Source: Stereocaulon alpinum
Taxonomy: Eukaryota > Ascomycota > Lecanoromycetes > Lecanorales > Stereocaulaceae
Direction: 5' to 3'
DNA: 64,000 bases
Assembly (NCBI GenBank): GCA_018257865.1
Contig: JAEUBA010000047.1
Span: 62,001 to 126,000 of the forward strand
Below, one piece after another: positions 43,906 through 54,269 of the stretch (positions within the stretch are counted from its first letter, which is position 1; every line of letters starts with the position of its first letter). The notes beneath the pieces were generated by a model. That model had not been told where the DNA came from. It worked only from the letters and a program-made list of their open reading frames with translations, and did not search any database. A program made the position numbers and the translations under genes.

Positions 43906-44133
43906 CGTTAGAATAAGTGGTGAAAACTATGGTGGATGAGGCCTACTTGGCAATGCTTGGCAGGCTCGCTTAGCTAGCCTACTAGGGCTAGGGCTCGCCA
44001 AGGCCTCCATGCGCGCACTAGATAAAATCTCTGCATGCAATTCTATCTAGCAGCAACAACTTCAATAGCAATAGATTGTTCCACCCCATTGAATGGCCAA
44101 TAAGCCTCCAATCATATCACTGATATTCTAAAG
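43906..44133 (+). repeat. Right LTR of the copia element
   Basis: 228 bp, preceded by the polypurine tract at about 43896-43905 and followed by the CTAAC target duplication. It shows almost no RIP, unlike the interior. Confidence 0.95.
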
Positions 44134-44138
44134 CTAAC

Positions 44139-45379
44139 ACTATTAAGTATTGATCTGGAACCAGTAAGTGGTGTAAATGCCTAACGTCAAAGCATCACGT
44201 CAAGAACGAAAAAAAGTTCATGGTACCCCGGAACCGTCCCAGGACCCAGGCCCCAACATTGCCCTAGGAATCCGCCTTATGCGCCACCAACCCACCGTAA
44301 TAGCTCGCTTATGTGCCTCGTTTAGGGGGCACCTTGCCCAGAAATTCATGACCTTTTTTAGTCAGCCGCTAGCGCGCCGCCGCCAAGAGCGCATCAGTAG
44401 CCGGCACCCCCTGAAGAGAATCTCCAATTCACCACCAATATCCCAAAGCCCAATGACGAGACTGGGAGATAGGGGCTTTTGTCTTGGTGGCGTCGCTTTG
44501 TAACAGAGGCACAGCACGTATTTCTGCAAGCCATCGGCGTATTTTCCCAATATCGTTGGTTACTAACCCTCTTTGAATATTGGATTTGAATTGATCTAAC
44601 ACTTTGCTGCGTAGTTAGGCTGCCATATCCAGCTGCGGGGGCTAGATTGAGTGGGTTGCATATATTATAATGAAACGGCGAGTACGTCTGTGTGAGCTAA
44701 GTCTGCCATAGGAGCTATCAAGGCGCACGCATAAGTTATTCATTGACTACCGGGGTTCAGCCAAAACAAGCGTTGAACCGACATAGCCTTTACTCGCAAA
44801 CGAGAGTGAGTCCCTTTGATTGCCAGTAGTGTTCGCGTATGACTAGCTGTCCAAGAAGTCGTGCAAAAATGTTGTGGGTGTTGGGGTACCAACAAAGGCT
44901 CGGTTGCTTATCATTTTGCGTATGGAAGCACGTTAGGGGCGGTATGCATGCGTGTGGCAACGCACCTCCGGTTCTGAAACACTCAATGGAGCTTTCCCAC
45001 CAGCATGCGGCGGTCCCATTAATCTTATGAAATAAACGATGAGGCACAATGCTGCCTGTGGCTCTAAGACGGGCGTTGGAAAATATCTAGAATGCGCTTT
45101 TCATCGCAATCACGCCTCTCTTGCTTGAATTACTCTCGCTCATATCCAATAGCAAGATCGAAGCTCGGAGTTGTCGTCTGTGTACCTTTCGAGGCACTGC
45201 AGTACTAATTTGTTGAAAGTGGCCTGCAAGCCTTGGTATGATGACTCGGCTTTGGCATGATGACTGAGCCTTGGCACCTTGGTGTGCTGAGTCATCACCA
45301 CTGTACATAGATCACGCACCCAGCACTTAGCATCTAACAAGCAAGTGTTCTACCCTATATTTTGACATAATTTATCCTT
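44139..45379. other. Intergenic
   Basis: No gene is recognised. 45235-45300 contains three ATGACTSRG-like motifs in both orientations, including TGAGTCA at 45288-45294, a Gcn4/CPCA-type site about 90 bp upstream of the receptor gene. The regulatory role is speculative. Confidence 0.35.
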
Positions 45380-46626
45380 ATAACAACGGCCATCAATTTC
45401 GCAAGGGCCAGCAATTCTCAGCGAGGAGCTCTGACATTCCGCGTTGGCATTGCGCTGGGTACCATTGCCACTCTGGCTGTGCTCTTACGCTTCCTAGCGC
45501 GTTGGAGAAGCAAAGCGAGATTCGGCGCCGATGATTGCCTGATTATCATCAGTCTCATACCATCCTATGGCATGATAGCCGAATCCTATCTATGTACGGA
45601 GTTTCCTGCTTTGTATTGCGCTTTTAAAAACTAATTGTTGCAGTGTTCAGGGTTGGACACATTGGTACGCCGATACATTTGTTGAATCACGAACAAGTCT
45701 CGGAGCTCTTGAAGGTCCACACACATCGAAGATATTGCTCAATCTGGGGGTGGCTAAAGCGACCACAGGTTTTGATGTGCACAGTTGTTACATATTCTTT
45801 GACCATCACAATGGTTAAGGTTTCGATTTTGACGCTCTACCGCCGAATCTTCGATACAGTGTTGTTTCGGAAGCAGACCCTGATCGTGGGCATCTTATGC
45901 ATTGCATGGTGCTTCTTAGCCATAATCATTAACATCTTCCAATGCCGCCCATTCAACGCGGCGTTCGATATGGAATTACTATTCACGTACCATTGTATCG
46001 ATGTACAGTCCTTCTATTGGGGGCTCGCAGCGTCCAACCTCGGCCTCGATCTCGTCGTGCTCTGCATGCCCATTCATCAGGTCTGGATGTTGAAACTTTC
46101 CAAGGAAAAAAAGATTATGCTGTCGGGGATCTTTCTTCTAGGTGGGCTGTGAGTCTGACATCGCTGACAACGACTTTTTCTCAAAACATTGACATGTTGC
46201 AAAGTACCTCCGTTGCAAGTATATTCCGCCTTGTGTCAATCGGTTACATGAAGAGCGATGACTTGACATGTAAGCCTCTCAATCACGTAATAGATAAAGA
46301 TCGCAGCTAACCGCCAAATAGCAACCCTCGCAACAGCTTATACATGGAGCGAAGTGGAGCCCGCTTTGGCCATCATTTGCGCCTGCCTTTTTACATACCG
46401 ACCACTATTCACCAATCTTAACTTCGACTTATCGAAGATCTGGTCTACCTTTAGCAAAGGAGGCTACGGAAGATTGAGGCCGAATGGGCAACAGGAAAGC
46501 TTTGGCGACGGCTCAAGTTATCGGTGGCCTGCTCATCGAACAGATGCTCGACTCGATACGTTGAATGCTAGCTCGGCCAGTCACAAAGTCCCTATCGTCC
46601 ATGTTGGCTTCCAGGGAGGCCAGTGA
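45380..46626 (+). pseudogene. PTH11/rhodopsin-like 7-TM receptor, start codon missing
   Basis: Four exons: 45380?-45593, 45644-46148, 46205-46269 and 46322-46626, with introns of 50, 56 and 52 nt. The frame holds about 362 residues and no internal stop. Membrane segments and loops match the fungal rhodopsin-like domain: 'LRFLARWRSKARFGADDCLIII', 'VLMCTVVTYSLTITMVKVSILTLYRR', 'IINIFQCRPFNAAFD', 'QSFYWGLAASNLGLDLVVLCMPI' and 'SEVEPALAIICACL'. Related proteins sit in the plasma membrane and sense surface or host cues. No CFEM domain is present. The problem is the start: the frame is open back to a TAA just before 45380 but has no ATG. ATA-ACA-ACG at 45380 suggests a lost start (ATG to ATA, a TG-to-TA change), or an upstream exon I did not find. 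Confidence 0.7.
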
Positions 46627-47331
46627 TGTTTGGAATATTGAGGGTAAGCTGTAAATTCTCCATGGGAGGTGACGGCTACCCATTCATTATAGGCAGCAGA
46701 GCGCTAGAAGTTGACTAAGTAACAGGCCTGAGAGACAAAATCTAACCATGATTCCACGTCTTGAAGCGTCAGCTGGCTTGTTGGTGTAGTTAGCTCCGTG
46801 TAAGATCGGCAACAATCTAGCGCTTTGGATTCCTCCATGCTCTGAATTGATCAGACATGCTTGCAAAGATGGGATGATAGGCTCATAGCTTGACTTTGAA
46901 CATGCTGTTCTATGTAGATTAGCTGTCGAACTAGGATCGGAGCAGGTTAAACAGGGTAGAAATGTAATTAAACGAGCTAGCAACCGCCGGTCTACCTCAT
47001 CACTCAAGCTCTAAGATACACAATGAAAGGGCTAAGCCCCGGGCGAAAATGCCTTATCGCATAGAAGAAGAGAACGGAAGGAGGGTTATTAGTGCAAGTG
47101 CAATGAGCCCCTAGGCGCTGGCAGCAAATGTTGCCAAGACGCTAAATCTTAGCGTCGTTGTGACGGAGCAACAGAGCAACGAGGAAAAGCTCCGACGAGG
47201 AAAGAACGACACGTAAAACCACCTATTTCCACCACATCTAGGCACAGGACCCCAGATTGTAGACCTCTCTCCACTCCACCAAACCACTATTACGTCCGAC
47301 CCCCACGCTGTCTTCCGAAGCAGCCGCCATG
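46627..47331. other. Intergenic
   Basis: Lies between the 3' ends of the receptor gene and the zinc-finger-like gene. No gene is seen. Confidence 0.4.
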
Positions 47332-48547
47332 TCAATAGAACGCAGGGTAAAAGGAAGCGAAAGGTTCCGGTGTAAGATCGGGCATGTCGAAGGCAGGTGT
47401 TGGAGTGGCGTACAGCTCTCGTGCGATGGAGTCTGTATCGCGGTAGAGGTCGAGGTCACTCGGGTTCACGAACGCTGGTAGGACTCTGGGCACCCGCATC
47501 TCGTCGAACTCAATGCTTTCCACCTTGAACCTGTACCTAGTTAGCAACTACCTCAGTAGCAGGCAGAAAGGATCATACTGAGCCTCGATCGATTCCGGGA
47601 CGGGGGTATCGCCTAAGGCTATCTGCTCTCCTGCGGTGTTCTTCTCTGCCATTTTCTCGCGTCTTGTTTTCTTCATCTGCAAACGTTTTCCCCGTGGGGG
47701 TTCTACGCGTGTATTGGCGCATGATGGATGACTGTTCCAATTGAGACCCAGGGGATTTCCATACCGGCGTATACAGCCGGGAAACGAGTCTTGTACCGTT
47801 TTTGCCCTTGAATAGCGGGTCCCACAGCGGGGGCATTCAAAACGGTTCCCTGGGAGCGTGGGTCTCGTTAAGGGACGCTGGATCTCAGGCGTGATGATTC
47901 CGCAATACGCGGTAAGATTGCTTTCAAGAGTCTGCAGGTTGTTGGCGTTTGCTGTTGACATCAGATGAAAATCGGTTGGAAGTGTATCATGGTACAAACG
48001 TGAGGCATTATAGGACAGAGGTTCGAATGCTGTTTGATTGGTATGCTGTACTTCTTGGTGTGTTTCTGTTAATTCGGAATTATCAGCTTCATCTGAAATT
48101 ACACGATCAATGGATGGGGGAGTGTCTGCACGAGATATGGAGAGCGGACCTTCCATTGGTATTGTATTACGGGCATATAGGCCAGATTCTGCCACAATTA
48201 TATGGTTAGCTTCCTTACATGTGCGCTACAAAACAGGTCGCTACCTTTATTCTCAGCTGTCAAGTTGGTCATGATGCCATACTTTGTGAATTGGTCTTCG
48301 AAGTAGGACATCGAACCGTGATCTAATACACACAGAGTCAGTAAAGCTGTGAGTGATCCTAGGGACAAGGCTGGTACCTACAAGACGGGTCGCTAGCTTC
48401 TTTATCAGCTATAACTTTGGTCATAGTCTCGTACTTTGACATGAGGTTTTGGTTGTCGGATGCTGAATCGTGATCTGATACACACGCACAGTCAGTCAAG
48501 CTGTCAGTCATCATAGGAATAGGGCTGCTACCGTTATAAATATCCAT
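47332..48547 (-). CDS. Zinc-finger-like protein with duplicated exon
   Basis: Five exons: 48547-48532, 48474-48382, 48322-48245, 48188-47579 and 47536-47332; introns are 57, 59, 56 and 42 nt; 333 residues. The first three introns are all phase 1. Exons 2 and 3 and their flanking introns are tandem copies of each other. The only recognisable domain is 'NRFECPRCGTRYSRAKTVQDSFPGCIRRYGN' (about residues 180-210), a CxxC...C finger of a kind common in fungal regulators. The usual ligand His before FPGC appears to be Ser. A basic stretch (KRLQMKKTRREKMAEK) follows and could be a nuclear signal. The C-terminus is acidic and Pro-rich, as in activation domains. A role as a DNA-binding regulator is an inference. 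Confidence 0.75.
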
Positions 48548-50274
48548 ACTGAAGTATATCCCCTTTTGCTGGTTTCTGGATGATGGTCAATGTGATTTAT
48601 TAGAACGCGATATGATGTGGGCTAGGGATTGTTGTGGTGAACTTCGGATGCTGATGTTTACCGCCCGGCTAAATGTCTGTGTGGGTGAGTCTTTATCCGG
48701 CGCCTAAGACTCTGTTCCTTCACACTTGGAGTCATCTCGATACTGCTCTTTATAACGCTATCATTGTGTACTGGCTATTCTGTTTATGACTATAAGGTGT
48801 GTTCTGTGGGGATCAAGCCCTTGTCTCTCGTTTCATGTTGAGGCTGAGATTTGCTCTGGCGCTCCGAGCACTCAATGTATATACTCTTTGGTTCGCTGAA
48901 CGAAGACGGCTATTCTTGGGGAATGCCACCATAGCCGCGGTTGTGAAGAGGTCCATATCCTAGATCCATCTGTATCTAAACACGAACTCTTGCACTTACT
49001 CGTTCTATGGAATTCAGATCGATCTTTTTGAATATACAGCCTTGTTCAACATAGCCTCACAAAACATCTACAACTAGAGAGGACGACAGTAGGCTTCCCA
49101 CGTGGCCGACAAGAACCAGCAGCAGTGCCAGTGTATTCATGGATTTGTTTGCAACGTGGTCCTACGCACGCAAAACGAGGATTGCAGGGGCTCACAATGA
49201 AGGAAGTTCACGTACTGCAAGGCAAGTATCCTTCTCGAATGCTACAGAAAGTCAGATTGGCCCGCGGCTTATAATAAGACACAGACAACGAAGTACTCTG
49301 CAACTTCCGTCTACAAACACGCCCTCGTCCGCCAGACGCATTGGAAGCCAGTAACACAATTCAGACATGGTCAAGGAGCCCAGATTGCTTGAAATCTCCC
49401 TCAGACACAAGCGAGCCATCACTACAGCCACAGGTGCACTACCACCATGCCTACCTTCACGCCCGTCCCCCAACGCGCAATTGCATGCTACAGGCTAGCC
49501 AATCTCACGTTCACCTCGACACCAAGTCTTGTGTTAGTCCGCTGGGGGCGCACCGTCTATGCTCACGCATCAGAGAGTCAGTACTGTGAAGGTGTTCCGA
49601 ATTCATAGCGCGACAGGTTAAAGATTGAAGATCAGGAACATCGGTCGAAACATGATGTCACTCAGTTCCTATACACATGATTGGACAGTTACGTGCTCGT
49701 AGGCTTACTCATCGTCTGCAAATCTGAAGCTCCTTTCCCCAGGGAGCCTATGCGGCATGCTACGATGGGCGGCATTCGTGCTGCTTTCTATCTATGTTCT
49801 GGAAAGACTGTTGCTGACGTTTATAAGACAGCTCATCTCGAGAAAAAGAATGGGAATTACAGTATATTGCTACACGATTTGCTAAACGGAGAATGGTTGT
49901 TGGAAAGTTGCTATTGCGCGCCAATCATCGCTCAGGCTTTCAATCCATGGTGATCTACTGAAGAGAAGACGGGTGTCAGCGATGAATGGGATAGACAAAT
50001 TCAAGCTTCAAGATCTTTCATCATCTATTCTATTTTGGGTCTTTGCTGCAGGGAAAGAATCTCCGGCTGACAAGAAGTGGCGGTATGAGTTCTTGGCCTC
50101 AGGCTGCAAGGTTCTAAGCGACTTACGAGGGAGCCAATAGCTTCACAGATCCGGCGTAACGGTGACCAACTAGAAGTCGGCCAGATCTCATGTACATCGC
50201 GTATGACTAATGCCTGGGTCTAAAAGGCCCAACCTCTTCCGATCTGCTATCTGGCAGAACGCAACTAATCGAGG
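48548..50274. other. Intergenic
   Basis: Divergent space between the zinc-finger-like gene and the Zn2Cys6 gene. Frames at 49139-49354 and 49681-49953 carry no motif and are not called. Confidence 0.4.
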
Positions 50275-51932
50275 ATGTTACGACCGGTAGGACGGTTCCG
50301 AGCCTCAAGAGCGGGAGGACCTCACGTGCGGACTGGGTGCATTACTTGCAAGTACGTTCAATCCATCTCTGTCTTAAACAGTATCTCTAACCGGGCTCCG
50401 TGATTACAGGAAACGACACGTCAAGTGTGACGAGACGAAACCGTCGTGTCTGAAATGCAGCAGCACAGGTCGTGTGTGCGATGGCTATCTGGTCAAAAAG
50501 ATGGCTCCACCTTCCAAAAGCAAAGAGGCTCAGATCTTACCGGCATATGCTGTAGCAGTTGTCCGTGGACCGGATGTCGGAATTCAGGGAACTGACACGG
50601 AGCGCCAAGTTTTCGAGTTCTTCTACACCTCAGTCGGCCAGAAAGTTGCAAAAATCATGAACCTGAACACTTCTCACCAATTCATCCTTCAGGCTAGCCA
50701 TGTTGACAAAGCCGTATTCTCAGCCGTTGTGGCTGTCGGCTACCTCGGGATGAAATGTAGATTCGACGCGAACTTGATTCCAGGGAGCGCAAACAACAAG
50801 CTTGTCGATGAGTTCGCTCATCGGCAGTATTGCAAAACCTTGAACCACCTTCGAGGACTGATCAGTGATAAACCGGATCGACCCATCGAGCTTACTGTCA
50901 TTACTTGCTATCTGTTGGTGCTCTTCGAGTTTCTTCGTGGCGACTATCAGGCGGCCATGGTGCACATACAGAGCGGTATCAACATTCTGCATCCATCGGT
51001 CCGACCGCTACAGAGTATCAGCAGCCTTAAACAAGAGTTGTTCCGGGCCTTCTCTACTGGGAGTATAGCAGCACCATATACAAGACAGCTTAGCCAATCC
51101 TCTCGCTACTTACGGGGATTTTCCACCCTCGAAGAGGCAGCTATAACTCTGAGCTTTTGGGTAGCACGAGTGCATCATTACCGTCAATATTCTAGGCTCT
51201 ATCAAAGAATCACGGCTCTGGAACTCACTCCTTTGAGCCTGGCAATACCCGGGGAAGATTTCCCGCTCAATCTCGACGCTGATGGATGCGCAGTGACATT
51301 GGACGCCCTCCTTGAGAACGTGAGCATTGGAGCCAGTGAGGACGAATCAATTCGGACCGCAATCATGAGGATGAATCGGATAACGCAACATGTGATTCTT
51401 AGTACCACTCTACAACCAATCACTGAATCATACTACGTGTCGTGTGAACCTTACTTTCTGGAGATAGTATCGCTTGCAGCATCAGTAATCCGCCACACCA
51501 ATGGGTGAGTTCTGTTTCCATCTGATCCAACTCCACTATCGTATGTCAAAATGGGCCGTGCGACGATCTTCACGAGCTGCAAGTTTTCCCTACAGGACAA
51601 GACTATCGTTCCGATTTCAATTCCAACAAGGCATGCTAACAACGGAGTTCTACAGCGAGATCGTACCTATAGGGGACGTCGTGGCAGCGTATAATCTACA
51701 AGGAAGCCGGGTCTCAGGTGACACGATGTTCCATGAAGGTATCATCTACCCCTTGTTCTTCACAGCAGTCAAATGTGAGAACGCGGAAATCCGTGGTCAG
51801 GCAATCTCGTTGCTGGTCACTTCGCCATGGCAAGAGGGGCCTTGGCACAGTGCGCGTGTTGCAGCGTCGCTGCACGAGACTGGGGCAGGATTGTTCTTGA
51901 TGAATGGGTTTGGTAGCAAAAAGTCAATCTGA
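50275..51932 (+). CDS. Zn2Cys6 transcription factor
   Basis: Three exons: 50275-50351, 50410-51504 and 51596-51932, with introns of 58 and 91 nt; 502 residues. The binuclear zinc cluster is split by intron 1, as is common: 'RTGCITCK|KRHVKCDETKPSCLKCSSTGRVCDGY' (residues about 19-53), with all six cysteines present. The middle region (about 80-320) resembles the fungal-specific regulatory domain in the DUF3468 style ('ERQVFEFFYTSVG', 'LTVITCYLLVLFEFLRGDY', 'MVHIQSGINIL'). The C-terminal 'HEGIIYPLFFTAVKC...IRGQAISLLV' is the usual end block. It is a nuclear DNA-binding regulator, and its target genes cannot be named from here. Without exon 1 the cluster would be incomplete. Confidence 0.93.
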
Positions 51933-53892
51933 TTGGTTGACACGTTGTACTGTACTACTGCTAATACACCTAGCAAAGGGCTGATAGACTGTTGATCAAT
52001 ACTTTACGCTTCCTACTAATAATCGAGATGTGTTGGACTGCCTGTCACAGCGCTGGTCGTTGACGAAGATGGAGCGTATGCAAATCGCTGCTTCAGGCCC
52101 AAGTCTCTCAACTCTCCTATTGTGTCGGTCAAGGACAACCAACTTTCCCAACGTTCTTTGTGTTTTAATCATATACTACCCACACCATTTCTCATCACGA
52201 TCTCTCCTTCACATAGTACCCCGTATGCATCATTACATCACATTCTTTCAACCAAATATTATTGGGCTGACCCGGGCAAAGCATGTACTCCCGAGATGTC
52301 AGGCTCATACCGCCTTTTCATCGCTTCCCCAACCAATCATCCTCCGCCCGCCCTCTCGGACCCCTCTCAGCATCTTCCAAGCTCAATAACTCTGTGGACT
52401 ATCAGTAGAACGTCACTATCATGGAACGGACAAATCCGATCGTTGCCCGTATCGTAATGGGATCTATGGTCTTCTCCATGCTTTTCGCCACTCACCTCAC
52501 CAGATCGCCATCCCAGTGCTGCATGTCCAGGTCTTCATAAGAGGAGCACAGTATTGGAAGCGCAAGCATTGTCGTATTTCATTCAGCATGCACAGAGAGC
52601 GCTTGAGGGCAGGCTTAAAGTTGTAAGGTCTCTCAGTCGCGATATCTGGCCGGAGACAGACTTTGTTTCTACGCCGTAACCCCTATAAGTATCGGATCGC
52701 GTGCGTATAATAAATTAACAGAACCTTCACTACGCTTCCCATCCGTACAATATAAAGTCATGTGCCCATATCACAGTAAGCTGGCTCCTCACAACTTGTT
52801 GTCGTGGGTGGAATTGATAGGGTTAAGCCAAACTAGTAGTTCTATGCCAAGAGACTAATGAATGACGCCTTTGTGTACCTAGCTTACCTTGACCGCAACA
52901 TCAATGGCAATGCACCGTCATCAGGAATCTTCATGGCTGTCCAGCCACGTCGAGATGTACTCTTTCAGCTTCTCGACCGCTGGTTCGGTACTGCCATGGT
53001 CTCAGCTGCCAATAGAAGGTTCAAGACAGGCGGCCAGTGAAGTCTCCATGCCCTACCTCCATAGCAATGCACTGTGGTTATGGTACCTTCTGACCTCCAA
53101 TTTCGCTGCTACACTTGATGTTGCCAGCCTCTCACTATTGGCGAATGGTAATCAACCAACCGATGTTGTTGAATGTCTGTCTTGGGTACTCTCATTCCGA
53201 TCGCCATGCTCCAGGAGAACCATCTCTTTTAGCTTCGATGCTCTCACGAATGGAAAGAAGAAGGTGTCTTACCACTGCTCTGGCACATTCAGATGATGAT
53301 TCCCTCATGTCGACCTGTTTGTCTTGAGCTATGCGCTATTCAACAGCAGCACCTTCCCAACCCATAGCACCAGTTCATACTAGCTCCTTCATCCATTGAA
53401 TAGGACGGCAATGACAACCTCGCAGTCTGCGATCGGTATTATAGTCTTCCCCTCTGTTTTCCCTCTGTTTTCCCTCTTCTTTTGAGGGCAGGTATGTGGC
53501 TAAATGACATACTTTTGGCGAAATGAACGACATATGTTGCGGACTATGAACCCAGCAGAATGTACTTCACCAGCTTAGTATGCCACCGAACTAGGCAGAA
53601 GACGCGGCGCCGGTGTTGCAAACAAAGCGTATTAAGGTCTGGTATTCTTTATGCTGCCAATACAACATGCAACCCTTATCCTGCAAGTGCTTGTTGTATA
53701 TATAGTGTTGTTGTCGTATGTCAACGCTTCCCAGGAGTGCTTTCATGGCAAAAGCTATGATTGAAGAGTAGTCCATGAGGCAGGTTGCATGGACAATGCC
53801 CGCAGTAGTTGTTCTTAAGTGTGCTTGTTTGTTATGGCAACACCTCATCACTGCGACGTCGTGATGACTGATTGAAAATCAGGCCTCACTTG
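51933..53892. other. Long intergenic region
   Basis: Short frames at 52030-52457 and 52858-53327 show no family motif. A short duplication of the CCCTCTGTTTTC type lies at about 53450-53475. Nothing is called. Confidence 0.4.
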
Positions 53893-54269
53893 CCGGTTCT
53901 CGCACTCACAACTTCCTAAGATCAACATTGCCAAAACCTTTGTTACAGCTTCCGGTAGTGCTTCTAGGCCAGTTCTTATACTCACAACTTCCTAAGATCA
54001 ATATTGCCAAAACCTCTATTACAGCTTCCAGCAGTGCTTCTAGGCTAGTGCTCGTACTCACAACTTCCTAAGATCAACGTTGCCAAAAATTTCATTACAG
54101 CTTCCGGCAGTGCTTCTAGGCCGGTTCTTGCACCCTACTTCCTAAAATCAACATTGCCAAAACGTTTATTACAGCTTCCAGCAGTACCTTCTAGGCCGGT
54201 TCTCGCACCCTACTTCCTAGGATCAATATTGCTAAAACCTTCATTATGGCTTCCGGCAGTACTTCTAGG
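53893..54269 (+). repeat. Five tandem 74-76-bp repeats ending in a gene start
   Basis: Units begin at about 53893, 53969, 54045, 54121 and 54196 (periods 76, 76, 76, 75, 74). Each contains CTTCCTARRATCAA, TTGCCAAAA and GCTTCCRGYAGTRC...TCTAGG. The last unit carries ATGGCTTCCGG, the start of the next gene. The four earlier units have ACAGCTTCC at the same place. Confidence 0.9.

Larger units (their letters stand above)
38877..44138 (+). mobile_element. Complete Ty1/copia LTR retrotransposon, RIP-inactivated
   Basis: Two 228-bp LTRs (38882-39109 and 43906-44133) are flanked by the 5-bp duplication CTAAC (38877-38881 and 44134-44138). A polypurine tract (CAAATGGGAG) directly precedes the right LTR. 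The interior encodes, in a single frame, gag with a decayed zinc knuckle (about 40090-40145), protease (about 40420), integrase (HRRLGYL at 40832; core about 41090-41500), reverse transcriptase (about 42420-42990; YVDD now YIND) and RNase H (about 43380-43720). The order protease-integrase-RT is that of copia. The element is dead because of many stop codons. Confidence 0.95.

Noticed and set aside
44177..44503. 108-codon frame right of the LTR element
   Set aside because: It is basic low-complexity text with a frame of similar length on the other strand and no motif.
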